A DNA stretch of 64,000 nucleotides from JAKRSE01 sp943369295 (GCA_943369295.1 CALRMU020000005.1:1-64000); one strand, 5' to 3'; shown: positions 15,358 through 24,796, counted from the first letter of the stretch. Translations and numbers: made by a program. The notes: generated by a model not told the origin, from the letters alone.

Positions 15358-15666
15358 AAGCCCCTCCCCAATAGTGGCAGCTGGACCTTCTTAAGCAACC
15401 ACTCTCATGTGCTGATCTGCCTTGCGGGCGATTCGACCATGAGAATGCGCGATGTGGCTCAGCGAGTCGGCATCACTGAGAGAGCGGTCCAGAGAATCAT
15501 CGCCGACCTAGAATTGGCGGGAGCGCTGAAAAGAGTGAAAATCGGGAGACAGAACTGTTACGAGATTGACACAGAGATGCCCTTGCGGCACGAGTTGGAA
15601 TCTCACAGAACTATTGGCGACATTTTAACGGCGATCCTGCCTCCCAATGAGTCTGGACAGCCCTGA
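15346..15666 (+). CDS. Winged helix-turn-helix protein (MarR/ArsR-like)
   Basis: 106-aa DNA-binding protein. The core reads LSNHSHVLICLAGDST, then RMRDVAQRVGITERAVQRII (helix-turn-helix, about 33-52), followed by the wing LELAGALKRVKIGRQNCYEI. No ligand domain, so probably a small regulator. Its start is 26 bp from the divergent icd start, and its coding region covers the icd promoter region, so it may regulate icd or itself. Same strand as, and 30 bp upstream of, dihydroorotase. Confidence 0.8.
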   Translation: MSHIKPLPNSGSWTFLSNHSHVLICLAGDSTMRMRDVAQRVGITERAVQRIIADLELAGALKRVKIGRQNCYEIDTEMPLRHELESHRTIGDILTAILPPNESGQP

Positions 15667-15696
15667 ACGCACAGGCTGCTTTACAGAGTGATCCGC

Positions 15697-16749
15697 ATGA
15701 ACAACCTTACGATCCGAAGGCCAGATGACTTCCATTCCCACCTTCGGGATGGAACGCTCCTTAGCTCTGTGGCCCACTTCACAGCCAGGCAGTTCGCTAG
15801 GGCAATCGTGATGCCCAATCTAGATCCCCCCATCATCACCACTCAGCAGGCTCTTGACTACAAGTCTCGAATCGCAGCGGCACTTCCCCACTCACATAAC
15901 TTCACTCCGCTGATGACTTCCTATTTGACGGAAGAATCTGACCCCTCCGATATTGAGCGAGGGTTCAAAGATGGCGTGCTTACTGCCTGCAAGCTCTACC
16001 CTGCAGGGGCTACGACGAACTCTTCAAGAGGAGTCCGCAACATAGAACGTGTGTATGGGGTTCTTGCCAAGATGCAGAGTATCGGGATGCCACTGCTCGT
16101 TCACGGTGAAGTCACTGACCCTGACATAGACATTTTTGACCGGGAAGCGGTCTTCATTGAGCGTGTGTTGTCGAGGGTCATAGAGGCATTTCCTGCGCTC
16201 AAGATTGTCATGGAGCATATCACCACAAGCGATGCCGCAGCGTTTGTTGAATCCAGCGGACCAAATCTTGCGGCCACCATCACGCCTCACCACCTTGTTT
16301 TCAATCGAAACGCCATGTTTCAAGGGGGATTCCGTCCGCACTTCTACTGCCTCCCAGTGGCAAAACGAGAACGTCATCGGCTCGAAATCCGCCGAGCAGC
16401 AACTTCGGGCTCGCCCAAGTTTTTCCTCGGCACAGACTCTGCTCCTCACCGAATTGGAGATAAAGAATCTGCCTGCGGATGCGCGGGAATTTTCAACGCC
16501 CCATTTGCGCTCGAATCCTACGCCAAGACTTTTGAAGAAGAGAATGCCCTCCACCATCTAGAGAACTTTGCTTCCGTGAATGGTGCAGCCTTCTATGGTC
16601 TGCCCCTCAATGAAGGGACCATCACCTTAGAGCGCTTAAGCTCTGAAGTGCCGCTTACCTATGGCAATGGCGCAGACACACTTGTCCCCTTTCATGCGGG
16701 AGAAACCCTCGCTTGGAGGCTGATAACTAAAGAGGAGAGTGATCATTGA
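15697..16749 (+). CDS. pyrC: Dihydroorotase, class II (PyrC)
   Basis: Zinc amidohydrolase that cyclises N-carbamoyl-aspartate to dihydroorotate, third step of pyrimidine synthesis. ATG 15697 gives 350 aa (MNNLTIRRPDDFHSHLRDG), the size of E. coli PyrC (348). Metal ligands are visible: His13 and His15, the carboxylated Lys99 in ACKLYPAGATTNS, LVHGEV, MEHITT, and Asp in GTDSAPH. The substrate-loop Ala/Gly-rich CGCAG is present. It is the only pyrimidine gene here, so probably not in a pyr operon. Confidence 0.95.
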   Translation: MNNLTIRRPDDFHSHLRDGTLLSSVAHFTARQFARAIVMPNLDPPIITTQQALDYKSRIAAALPHSHNFTPLMTSYLTEESDPSDIERGFKDGVLTACKLYPAGATTNSSRGVRNIERVYGVLAKMQSIGMPLLVHGEVTDPDIDIFDREAVFIERVLSRVIEAFPALKIVMEHITTSDAAAFVESSGPNLAATITPHHLVFNRNAMFQGGFRPHFYCLPVAKRERHRLEIRRAATSGSPKFFLGTDSAPHRIGDKESACGCAGIFNAPFALESYAKTFEEENALHHLENFASVNGAAFYGLPLNEGTITLERLSSEVPLTYGNGADTLVPFHAGETLAWRLITKEESDH

Positions 16750-17030
16750 CCCTGCCCTTCTCAGAACATACTCAATGGAGCTCGAATAAAGACAAGCTTG
16801 GCTGAGTGTAAGACAAAAGGTTCCCCTGAAATTGTGGCCCGGCTTGCCAGGGTCAAGCCTTATTCTCCTGCGCTTCTAGGTCGTCTCTAACTGGCATCAA
16901 CTGACTCTTTTCTTGCCAGGGAAACTCGATCCAAAGCTAGGAGCATTGGGGTTGTCTCTAGATGGCCTGGGTGCGTAAGTCTGCCATCTGATTGACGACC
17001 GGGGCAGCAAATCGTCCAGCCGGGAGCATA
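16750..17030. other. Intergenic, nothing recognised
   Basis: About 280 bp between convergent pyrC and the secreted-protein gene, before the shared hairpin at 17031. No gene, RNA or repeat seen. Confidence 0.5.
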
Positions 17031-17073
17031 GACAGCAATGGGCGATGGCTTTATGCCATCCCCCATTGCTGTC
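17031..17073. terminator. Bidirectional terminator between convergent genes
   Basis: Stem GACAGCAATGGG-C-GATGGC / GCCATC-C-CCCATTGCTGTC, loop TTTAT; one mismatch in an 18-bp stem. It lies between pyrC (plus) and the gene at 17135 (minus), so it can serve both. Confidence 0.7.
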
Positions 17074-17134
17074 TTCAATCAGATCGCTCTAGTTGGTTCT
17101 CATGACGCTCTTGATGGCTTGAGTCTCTAGAAGA

Positions 17135-19066
17135 TCAATCTCGAACTTGCGTGCCCTTAACAGTGGGCGTTTTCTCCTTTGTGTCAATTGTGTAGCCAGA
17201 GATCTTGATGATGCCTGCGTTTTGAGACTGGGCGTTGTAAGACCACGTCTCAGGTGCCGAGACCGCAACCCGATAGGTGCCTTTCGGGAGAAGCAGGTCC
17301 GGCTTTACCGTCCAGTTTACGTTCGGAACGTTATTCATTCCCGGTGTGCAGGTGGCTGTCCAGGTTCCGACCGTTCGGCCGCTTGTCTTTTCAATCAAAG
17401 AGATGGTGCCGCCTTGTGTTCCACGTCCGCCATTCCAGTGGTAGGTAAAGATCTCGGTGATTTGCGTGTCCTGATTAAATGTCAGCCAAAGCAAAGCTTT
17501 GGGGCCGCTAAGCACAGCTGCGATGTTTGTGCTGTCGAATAAAACTTCTGTGGCAGGCCGAGAGGCTGCGGAAGAGATAGCGACCGGAGCGACGGTTCTT
17601 CCATCGGCCACAAGGAGCGGGGCACGGGGCTGGGAGACATCCAGCACGAGCAGCTGCCCCTCCTTTGCGGTTACGGTGTATCGCGAAGAAGTTCTCTTGT
17701 CATCGCCAAGACCATGGCAGACAACGATCTCGACCGGTCCATTGTCTGTTGGCATCATCACTGCATTGATGCCTTCTGTTGGATCAAATCGGATCATGGT
17801 CATCCAATCACCTTTCCCTTTGGTCACGCGGTCGAATGTGGCTCCAGTCATCTCATTGGCAAAGCCGTCGGCGGCGAATCCTGACAGTCGGCGAGACGAG
17901 TCCATCGCCGATGCCTGCACTGGACAGTTGACGACCATGATCCCGGTGAGCCTGCGATTCGCGAACCCGTTTTTGATCACCATGTTCTGGAGATTGACGT
18001 CGGAGATCGCCTTTACTCGGTCTCGTTCGGACTGAGGAAGTGACTTCATCCAGGCTTTTTCGGCGTTAGTTAGTGTCTTGGCTTTCGGATCGGTATAGGC
18101 GCCGCCAACAGTGGGGTAGGAGGGAGAGCCTTCGTAGACCTTGCTTCCACCGATACCATGATAAGTTCCTGCCCCAAAGGAGTACAAGCCTGCCCATTCA
18201 GGGGCGGCATAGGTTTTAGCTTTCTGCTCGATCCAAGGATCAAGGACTATGCCTTCTGTCATCCAGTCCTTTCCTTTCGGATAGATGACGACTGCCTGGT
18301 GCCCCCCGTAGAGGGATTGAATAGGACCGTAGTCGAAGCCTTCCATAAGGCTTTTAACCTTGGGGTCTTCGCTCCATCGGATTGCATCGAGGATCGCCAG
18401 AGTGTTCGCCTGGTAGTTGCCGCAGATTGATGAATCGAATCGCGAGGTGAATGGCAGCCAACTGGCAATGTTATTCATCCATCCAGCACCGAAGTTGCCT
18501 GGCTTTGTGCCTGCAGCAAACCGGTCCAGGATCATTTTCAGACGCACCGCCTCGCTGAGTTTTGGGGGTGTCGGCTTAGAATCCTTCATGACGGGCGCCA
18601 TCTCAGAAAGAGCGGCGTAAATGACCACTCCCCGCGTGCCGGCATTGTAGCTGCCAGTCATGGAAATGCTGACGGAACCACTGGCGGCGGTGTTATAGAT
18701 CGGAACGACGACGTCAAAGTCGGACGACTCGTTAACTTTTTTCTCAAATGTGGCCCCGTCCGATTTTGATCCAGCGGTGACCGAAACACGCAGAGAGTAG
18801 CCGTAACCTGAGGTCATAGTCGCACGGCCGGTCACCCGCAGTTCGCCATTTCCCAAGATTCCTTGGATCGTGCGTCGCCAAGTGAACCCTGGGGCGTCTT
18901 CAGACTTTGTCACTTGGGCGCCACTGATGGCATAAGTGATCTGCATTCCATTGAATGCTTCCGGAGGAAAAGTGCCGCTAGCCTGTCCGCGGTTCACGCC
19001 GGCTGCAGCTATGCCGGTCAAAGCAAGAAAGGCTGCACAGGTCAAACTCGAAATGTAATGACTCAT
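17135..19066 (-). CDS. Large secreted protein of unknown function (643 aa)
   Basis: ATG 19066 begins with a signal peptide (MSHYISSLTCAAFLALTGIA, cleavage likely after AAAG or AAA near residue 22). The N-terminal ~150 residues form a beta-rich domain (RATMTSGYGYSLRVSVTAGS), followed by a loop-rich central region with a Cys-containing SSICGNYQANTLAILDAI segment and GGHQAVVIYPKG, which look papain-like only in outline (Cys then His-Gln). The C-terminal ~150 residues (ALLWLTFNQDTQITEIFTYHW onward) are a jelly-roll-like lectin or carbohydrate-binding fold. No family recognised. Confidence 0.75.
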   Translation of the reverse strand: MSHYISSLTCAAFLALTGIAAAGVNRGQASGTFPPEAFNGMQITYAISGAQVTKSEDAPGFTWRRTIQGILGNGELRVTGRATMTSGYGYSLRVSVTAGSKSDGATFEKKVNESSDFDVVVPIYNTAASGSVSISMTGSYNAGTRGVVIYAALSEMAPVMKDSKPTPPKLSEAVRLKMILDRFAAGTKPGNFGAGWMNNIASWLPFTSRFDSSICGNYQANTLAILDAIRWSEDPKVKSLMEGFDYGPIQSLYGGHQAVVIYPKGKDWMTEGIVLDPWIEQKAKTYAAPEWAGLYSFGAGTYHGIGGSKVYEGSPSYPTVGGAYTDPKAKTLTNAEKAWMKSLPQSERDRVKAISDVNLQNMVIKNGFANRRLTGIMVVNCPVQASAMDSSRRLSGFAADGFANEMTGATFDRVTKGKGDWMTMIRFDPTEGINAVMMPTDNGPVEIVVCHGLGDDKRTSSRYTVTAKEGQLLVLDVSQPRAPLLVADGRTVAPVAISSAASRPATEVLFDSTNIAAVLSGPKALLWLTFNQDTQITEIFTYHWNGGRGTQGGTISLIEKTSGRTVGTWTATCTPGMNNVPNVNWTVKPDLLLPKGTYRVAVSAPETWSYNAQSQNAGIIKISGYTIDTKEKTPTVKGTQVRD

Positions 19067-19252
19067 ATACAAATCTACGTTCAGCCAGGGTCTTGTGTGC
19101 CCCTCCGATTCGCGTTTCTGGCTCTGTATTGGTAGAGGCGAAATCACGAACTAGCCAAAGGTGCTCCCCAGCGATCTCGGTCGGGGGCCTTCACAGTGAT
19201 CTGGTCAGCCCGGGCGGGCAGGCACCCGGCCCTAGACGATCCGTGCGCAGAA

Positions 19253-19882
19253 CTAGCCTGCTTCTCTAACAACCCAACTCAGGGCGTTGTGAAGTAATCC
19301 TTGAAACGACTCCTGCCCCCAAACGGTTGACTCATGCCCTGGAGTCAAAGTGCAGATCCGACCTCTGCCAGCAGTTTTCACCCACCCTGCTGGCTGCACT
19401 CCGTGTATCGAATGAGAGGTCAAAAAGACCTCGACATCCTTGTCGATCTCAACAAAGTAGTGTTCGTCATAGACACTAAAGCTGGCCCCCCCGGCTGTCA
19501 ACTGATGAGCAGCCGGGGTGAGTTCGACGCTGCACGCCTCGGGATGATGCTGAAAAGCACCGCCAGTCAAGGCCCGAACCATGGGTGCCGACTGATAACC
19601 GACAGTCCCAGCATGAATCACGAGCAATCCTCCCCCAGAGTCAACAAAGCCTTTAATGAGCTGTTCTTGGCTCTCGTTGACCCAAGGGGAGGAATCATGA
19701 GGAGACTTGACATTCAGCTTAGCCAAGACGATCGCATCGAACGTCGTCTCTTCTGCCAACCGAGCCGCATCATCAGCTAGATGAAACTCAAAGCCTGTCC
19801 GGCAAGCTTGCGCTAAACCGGACATCACGTCGCTCGCAGGGTGGTACTGGTCTCCGCAGACCACAAGGACTTGTCTGGCCAT
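19253..19882 (-). CDS. ThuA-domain protein
   Basis: 209-aa class-I-glutamine-amidotransferase-like fold of the ThuA group, linked in other bacteria to trehalose/disaccharide catabolism. Seen: VLVVCGDQYHPASDV at the N-terminus, the strand-turn FVDSGGGLLVIHAGTV near 85, GGAFQHHPEA, and the C-terminal TLTPGHESTVWGQESF, all family hallmarks. Start ATG 19882 is 11 bp from the stop of the upstream SDR gene, so it is the last gene of the LacI-GH5-SDR-ThuA operon. Confidence 0.88.
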   Translation of the reverse strand: MARQVLVVCGDQYHPASDVMSGLAQACRTGFEFHLADDAARLAEETTFDAIVLAKLNVKSPHDSSPWVNESQEQLIKGFVDSGGGLLVIHAGTVGYQSAPMVRALTGGAFQHHPEACSVELTPAAHQLTAGGASFSVYDEHYFVEIDKDVEVFLTSHSIHGVQPAGWVKTAGRGRICTLTPGHESTVWGQESFQGLLHNALSWVVREAG

Positions 19883-19893
19883 GACTAAGGGCG

Positions 19894-20604
19894 TTAAATC
19901 TCAGTCCCGGCGTAGTCTTGAGCCCGGAAGAGTTTTCCAGAAACTCCATCGTTAATCAGAGTCGGGACAAGTGCTCCTGGCAGAACGGATTCGACAGCCC
20001 CAGGAGCATGGGGTCCGCCAAGATCTGTTCGCAGCCAGCCCGGATCAAGCAGATTCATCAAAACACCTGTGCCTGCCAACTTGCCGGCTGAGTCTTGAAC
20101 GAATTTGTCCACTGCCGCCTTCGAAACTGCATAAGCGATGAGCTCTGGCTGGTCTGCGATGCCAGATGTCACGTTAATGATCCTGCCCCAACCGCGCTCA
20201 ATCATGCCAGGAATGAACGCATGGCAAATCTGAATCAGTGCCGTCACATTCACTTCAAAGCTCTTTCGCAGGTCGTCTGATGGAACGCTCAGCCAATCAC
20301 TGCAGTAGCTGGTCATGATGGCAGCGTTGTTATAGACGATATCGATCGCAGGGCCATTCTCCAACAGCTCTTTCAGCATCGCCGAGACTTCGTCGGTGCT
20401 TCCCAGCTCCGCCTGCAGCTGCTTCACCTGCACCCCTTTGCCGACCAGTTCTGCCGCCAGATCCTGAGTGTGCGAGGTGCTGCGGCTGTGCAGAACCACA
20501 TTGCACCCATGATCGGCCAGCCCCAAGCTGACCTGTCTGCCAATGCCTCGGCTTGCGCCGGTCACCAATGCCCACTTTCCTCGAATGTCCGCGTTTGTCG
20601 TCAT
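19894..20604 (-). CDS. Short-chain dehydrogenase/reductase (SDR)
   Basis: NAD(P)-dependent oxidoreductase, 236 aa. Rossmann TGASRGIG near 15-22, NNA near 92, catalytic Ser in INVTSG and Tyr-Lys in YAVSK (about 158-162), and the following DPGWLRTDLGG loop. The Arg after the TGAS motif (SRSTS) favours NADP(H). In operon with GH5 (45 bp upstream) and ThuA (11 bp downstream), which suggests a role in sugar modification; the substrate is unknown. Confidence 0.9.
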   Translation of the reverse strand: MTTNADIRGKWALVTGASRGIGRQVSLGLADHGCNVVLHSRSTSHTQDLAAELVGKGVQVKQLQAELGSTDEVSAMLKELLENGPAIDIVYNNAAIMTSYCSDWLSVPSDDLRKSFEVNVTALIQICHAFIPGMIERGWGRIINVTSGIADQPELIAYAVSKAAVDKFVQDSAGKLAGTGVLMNLLDPGWLRTDLGGPHAPGAVESVLPGALVPTLINDGVSGKLFRAQDYAGTEI

Positions 20605-20649
20605 TTCGTTTTCTCCAATTAATCTTTTGCAGTTTGAATCTGGCCTAAC

Positions 20650-23448
20650 TTAGTCGTTGGCTCTGATCCGAATCTCAATATCGTCGTTAAACAGTGTCGC
20701 CCGAGTCATCAGGCGGTTGGTGTAGAGCCCCATGTGGGCTCCGGCCAGACCCGGCTTGCCCAGGTAGGGGCCCGCTGAGGCGAGCTTGCCATCTAGGTAG
20801 ATGCGAACCTGTTTAAGCTTCACATCCGTTTCAACCCTGACCTGAATCCACTTGCCGAGGACAAACTCGGGAGCATCTATGGGCTCTGGATAGAAGGTGC
20901 TGAGAGAATAGCCTTGGACTCGATACTTGCCGGGGGAGCCGACAAGGTTAACCATCACGCCTGGACGCCAGCTTTTGCCTCCGGCGGGAACTGTCTCGTC
21001 AAACAAAGTCACCAGGTTCAGCCATGGTTTGCTTCGGTAGGGACCAAGCTCTGTAGGATCCAAATCGCTGACTTTGACATCGAATGTTACAGTGAAGCTC
21101 CCAGGATGGAATCGATCAAAGCTGATCTCAGGATGGAGATGAAAACTCTCAGGATCATCGACTTTAAAGTCCGGAGTGAGCCGACCAGCAAAAACGAGGC
21201 CCCGTTCAGGCATCTCTGGATCTAACTCATAGCCGTAATGGCCAGGAATCAGACGATTGTTCGAGTTGACAAAGCTTGCTTCACTGGAGCAGTCGCTGCG
21301 CCAGACAAATTCCTGCGTTTCCTTTGATTCAGCTAAAGCTTTCTTTACATAAGCGCCCCAATAGGAGGTGGGCTGATAATCCCATCCAGTGATCAGGCAC
21401 GGATTTGCAGTTGGGTGGAAGCTCCAGGCGGTCCAGCTCAGCTGATGCTTGTTTATGTAAGCGACAACTTCTGGCGCCCAAGATTCGGTGTAAACGTTTT
21501 CGTGTGGCGGATGACCCTCCTGCCATGGCTTTGTTCCGACTTCACCAACAAAGACCGGATGCTTGGCGATGACCGGAGTGACATTCGTGTCCCAGTCCTT
21601 CTTCCAGGGGTAAATGTGCGTGGCGTAGACAATTCCATTTCCGGTCTTGTCCGAAAGGGCATACCCATCCAGAACCCCACTCAGGTCATAAGCCCAATCC
21701 AGGCCCCCGACAACGACTACATTCTTTGCTCCAGTCGATCTAACTGTGTCAAGCAGTGCCTGCATCCCAGGCGAGCGATAACTGATTCCCTTGCTCTGGT
21801 CCTCAACTTGACCGCCATTCTTCCAGACCTCCCATGACACGCTGTGCGGCTCATTGTAGAGGTCGAACAAAACTGCCGGATTGTTCGCATAGCGCTTGGC
21901 AAAGTCTTTCCAGAACACGATGCTGTTCATGTCTGGCATCTTATGCTGACCAACGTTTTCGCCCCACTTTCCACCGTTTGACCAGTGCAGATCAAGCAGC
22001 ACGTAGAAGTTCTTTTCGGCAGCCTTTTTGACAATATCGTCAACGATCTTTCTGTAAGATTCGCCTTGGTCTGCTGCTCGGCTGCCTTTGTAGTAGCCAA
22101 ACCAAAGATCCTGAGTGAGAGGGATGCGAATGACATTAGCCTTCCAATCGTCGACGGCAGCATCAATCGACTGCATGACGTTTTCGCCTACCGGGCTCCA
22201 ATCTAGGCTCGGAACGTTTACGCCTTGAAGGCGCACGACATTGCCGTTTGCGTCCTTTAACTGGTTGCCCACGACACGCAGTCCTGGACCGGTGGATCCT
22301 CGATTCTCGAAGGCAATGTCGTCAATCAGAAAACTTCCACTGACCTTGCCTGATGGGTTGATGCCCAAGTCGAGCTGGCTGACAATTCTGGGATCAAAGC
22401 CTTCCGGCTGAACTAGATCAGCGAGGGGAATGGCGACTTCGTGCCATTGGCCATCGCGATAGTTTGGAGAATAAAGAGCAATGCGAACCTTTGACGTATG
22501 ATGCTCGGGCGTATCGAGCACATCTCCATTGCAAAGCAGCTGAGCGTCCAAGTCGCCAGTGCTGCCCACTGCCTTAATCCAAAAGGTCAGATGGGTCATT
22601 CCCCTAATATCAGTGCCAACGTTGGTTCCTGTCTGCCATCCAAACCAATGGAATCCGCATCCGATCCATACGTTCTCATCGTTGAACTTGAATTCAAGCG
22701 CTGTGTCGCCGCTGCGAGCATCACCAGCCTTTGGTGCGTAGCTTGATGTCGGCGGATTTGCCCATCCGCCAAAGCTCTTTGCTGTCTCGCCATCCCAAAC
22801 GACCACTCTTGTCGCTGCTGGTGGCGCAGTTTCGGCCGTCTGCGCCGGCTTCGGCGCTTCGACAGACTTAGCTGGCCCGGCGATCAAAGAGATATTGGAG
22901 AACCAATAGGCTGCTCCGGGCTGAGTAGCAAGGTTTGTAAAGGTGATTCGAGCGTTTGTGTCATCCCAAGGCCCGCTGAAGGTGAAGGTCCGCTTCTGCC
23001 ACTTTGTGGTCAGATTGACTTCTGTCGCTGCTCCATGGTGTTCCCAAGGCTCATGATTCTGCATGCAGTTGACGGTGATGACCGTCGGCTGCTTTGCTTT
23101 CGCCCAATACGATAGGGTGTAGCTGCGTCCCTTTTCGATCTTCAGTCCGCCTTGATAAAGCTGAACCTGCCACGACTGCTCACCTTTGTTTTGGATATCG
23201 ACTTTAAGGGCCAAGGCGCCGTCTGGTCCTTCCTTCACCCTAGTCAAAGTTCCCTTTGCCCCTCCTGCCTGTTCAAGAACCCATGCCTGAGGTGCCTTTG
23301 CATCATCCACTTTTTTCAGCAGTTCGGTTTGCTTTTGAGCTGCACTGAAGGGAGAGGATGAATTGAAAAAGGCGTAGCCGAAAGAAGCGAGGGCAACGCA
23401 CAGAATGACAAATGAAACTGTGCCCAAGTTGGACTTGAAATTCTTCAT
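20650..23448 (-). CDS. Multidomain GH5 glycanase with CBM4/9-like and LamG-like domains
   Basis: 932-aa secreted or membrane-anchored endo-beta-glycanase. Residues 8-28 are a signal anchor. About 50-190 is a CBM4/9-type beta-sandwich (ends YWFSNISLIAGP), then a Pro/Ala linker, and a second sandwich (about 215-382, ending FLIDDIAFE, CBM11/CIA30-like). The GH5 barrel (about 386-705) has acid/base Glu533 in DLYNEPH and nucleophile Glu636 in VGEVG, with HIYPW between. The last ~170 residues look concanavalin/LamG-like (KQVRIYLDGKLAS). It follows lacI with a 1-bp overlap (TAATG), so it is under that repressor. The exact substrate (cellulose, mannan, xyloglucan) cannot be told. Confidence 0.88.
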   Translation of the reverse strand: MKNFKSNLGTVSFVILCVALASFGYAFFNSSSPFSAAQKQTELLKKVDDAKAPQAWVLEQAGGAKGTLTRVKEGPDGALALKVDIQNKGEQSWQVQLYQGGLKIEKGRSYTLSYWAKAKQPTVITVNCMQNHEPWEHHGAATEVNLTTKWQKRTFTFSGPWDDTNARITFTNLATQPGAAYWFSNISLIAGPAKSVEAPKPAQTAETAPPAATRVVVWDGETAKSFGGWANPPTSSYAPKAGDARSGDTALEFKFNDENVWIGCGFHWFGWQTGTNVGTDIRGMTHLTFWIKAVGSTGDLDAQLLCNGDVLDTPEHHTSKVRIALYSPNYRDGQWHEVAIPLADLVQPEGFDPRIVSQLDLGINPSGKVSGSFLIDDIAFENRGSTGPGLRVVGNQLKDANGNVVRLQGVNVPSLDWSPVGENVMQSIDAAVDDWKANVIRIPLTQDLWFGYYKGSRAADQGESYRKIVDDIVKKAAEKNFYVLLDLHWSNGGKWGENVGQHKMPDMNSIVFWKDFAKRYANNPAVLFDLYNEPHSVSWEVWKNGGQVEDQSKGISYRSPGMQALLDTVRSTGAKNVVVVGGLDWAYDLSGVLDGYALSDKTGNGIVYATHIYPWKKDWDTNVTPVIAKHPVFVGEVGTKPWQEGHPPHENVYTESWAPEVVAYINKHQLSWTAWSFHPTANPCLITGWDYQPTSYWGAYVKKALAESKETQEFVWRSDCSSEASFVNSNNRLIPGHYGYELDPEMPERGLVFAGRLTPDFKVDDPESFHLHPEISFDRFHPGSFTVTFDVKVSDLDPTELGPYRSKPWLNLVTLFDETVPAGGKSWRPGVMVNLVGSPGKYRVQGYSLSTFYPEPIDAPEFVLGKWIQVRVETDVKLKQVRIYLDGKLASAGPYLGKPGLAGAHMGLYTNRLMTRATLFNDDIEIRIRAND

Positions 23449-24485
23449 TAGATTGAGTCTCCGAAGCCGAGTGGGGTGCTTGGCGGGGCGCTTGAGGCGC
23501 GGATGATGAGGTGCGGGGTGACGATAATGGACTGTGGGGCTGGATCGGGAAGGGTGCCTTGAATTCGTGCAACCAAAAGGCTGACGAAAGCAGAGCTCAG
23601 AGGTGAAATGTGATTGCCGACCGTTGTCAACTGCGGCGAGAGGTAAGTCGCTAAATCGAGGTTGTCGAATCCGACTACTGTCATGTCACGGGGAATCGAC
23701 ACTCCTTCTTCTTCAAGCTGTCGATAAACGACCGCTGCCAGAGAATCTTGATAGGCAAAGATCGCGGTCGGGGGAGCGGGAAGACTTAGAAGCTTGCTCA
23801 CGCCCTCCCTAACATCCTTCTCTGTCTTCACCTCAATCGACATTTCAGGAAGGAGAGGGATATTCCTGCTTTTCAGAACCTCGGTAAACCCGACCATTCG
23901 ATCATAAGCGCCCCGATGAAGAGCCTTACCTAGAACGGCAATGCGGGTGTGACCCAAGTCGGCGAGGTGGTGGGCAAGTTCTCGACCTCCCGCCGCGTCA
24001 TCGCCAGCCACGAGATCAAGGTGGTCGGCATCCTCGACCCAGCCCATGATCACCACTGGTGTTCCGGCTGCCCTGACAGAATTGATTTGACTTCTAGCAA
24101 CCAGGCCGCGCTCACCCGTGACGAGCAGAATGCCGTCAGCTCTGCTCCCCGCGAGCGAGGCAATACATGCGCCTTCTGAATCTTGATCAGCGGCGCTAAG
24201 GTGAAGCTGCAGACTGTATCCGGCCAGCTTGGCGGTGTCGGCCACTCTCTGAATCAGTTCCGGATAAAAGGGGTTGGAGACCTCTGGAACCACCAAGCCG
24301 ATGGTCTGGGTAGACCTTGTCTTGAGATTTCGAGCGACCTGGTTAACCTGGTACCCAGACTCCCGGGCTAGGTTTTGAATGCGCTCTTTTGTCGCGGCGT
24401 TGACCAAAGGGCTGTCGGCTAGGGCCCTAGAGACAGTGGAGTGCGAAACGCCTGCTTGACGCGCTAGATCTTCGAGCGTAATCAT
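23448..24485 (-). CDS. LacI-family transcriptional regulator
   Basis: 345-aa sugar-responsive repressor. The HTH is classic (TLEDLARQAGVSHSTVSRAL, residues 3-22), with the hinge helix NQVARNLKTRSTQTIGLVVP, followed by the periplasmic-binding-protein-like ligand domain (FYPELIQRVA, DGILLVTGE, VVGFDNLDLATYLSPQLTTV). Its stop shares one base with the GH5 start (TAATG), so it is coupled to the glycanase. Two TTGCA-n6-TGCAA operators lie upstream, so autoregulation is likely. Confidence 0.94.
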   Translation of the reverse strand: MITLEDLARQAGVSHSTVSRALADSPLVNAATKERIQNLARESGYQVNQVARNLKTRSTQTIGLVVPEVSNPFYPELIQRVADTAKLAGYSLQLHLSAADQDSEGACIASLAGSRADGILLVTGERGLVARSQINSVRAAGTPVVIMGWVEDADHLDLVAGDDAAGGRELAHHLADLGHTRIAVLGKALHRGAYDRMVGFTEVLKSRNIPLLPEMSIEVKTEKDVREGVSKLLSLPAPPTAIFAYQDSLAAVVYRQLEEEGVSIPRDMTVVGFDNLDLATYLSPQLTTVGNHISPLSSAFVSLLVARIQGTLPDPAPQSIIVTPHLIIRASSAPPSTPLGFGDSI

Positions 24486-24512
24486 TCGTCGATTTCTCCC
24501 TTCGAATCAGCA

Positions 24513-24528
24513 TTGCACACGATTGCAA
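24513..24528. promoter_or_regulatory. LacI-type operator 1 upstream of lacI-GH5
   Basis: Palindromic site TTGCACACGATTGCAA (arms TTGCA / TGCAA, 6-nt centre), 27 bp before the lacI start codon. LacI-family operators are such short palindromes with a central CG. Confidence 0.6.
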
Positions 24529-24546
24529 AGATGTTACCCCGGAAGA

Positions 24547-24562
24547 CTGCAATCGTGTGCAA
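24547..24562. promoter_or_regulatory. LacI-type operator 2 (inverted copy)
   Basis: CTGCAATCGTGTGCAA is the reverse complement of site 1 over 15 of its 16 bases. The two centres are 34 bp apart (about three helical turns), which would allow cooperative binding or looping on one face of the DNA. Confidence 0.6.
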
Positions 24563-24796
24563 GACCAACTGAAATTTGCTTAGTCTGCCTTGGCAGACTC
24601 CTTCGCCGATCAAATGAGAGAGTGGATCGGGGCAGATGGCGGCCTGACTGGTGCCCCGTAAACTGACCGCTTCGGGGTGATAGCGGCTTCCCTCTGCCAG
24701 AACAAAGGAACAGAGGAAATCAAGATTGGAAAGCTCTACAGCCAGGAAGAGCCAATCAGGATCCTTCAGGAAGTTGAGAACATGGAGAATACGGCA
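24563..24796. other. Intergenic, nothing recognised
   Basis: About 230 bp between the operators and the end of the YcxB-like gene. It should hold the lacI promoter, but no confident -35/-10 pair was found. Confidence 0.4.
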
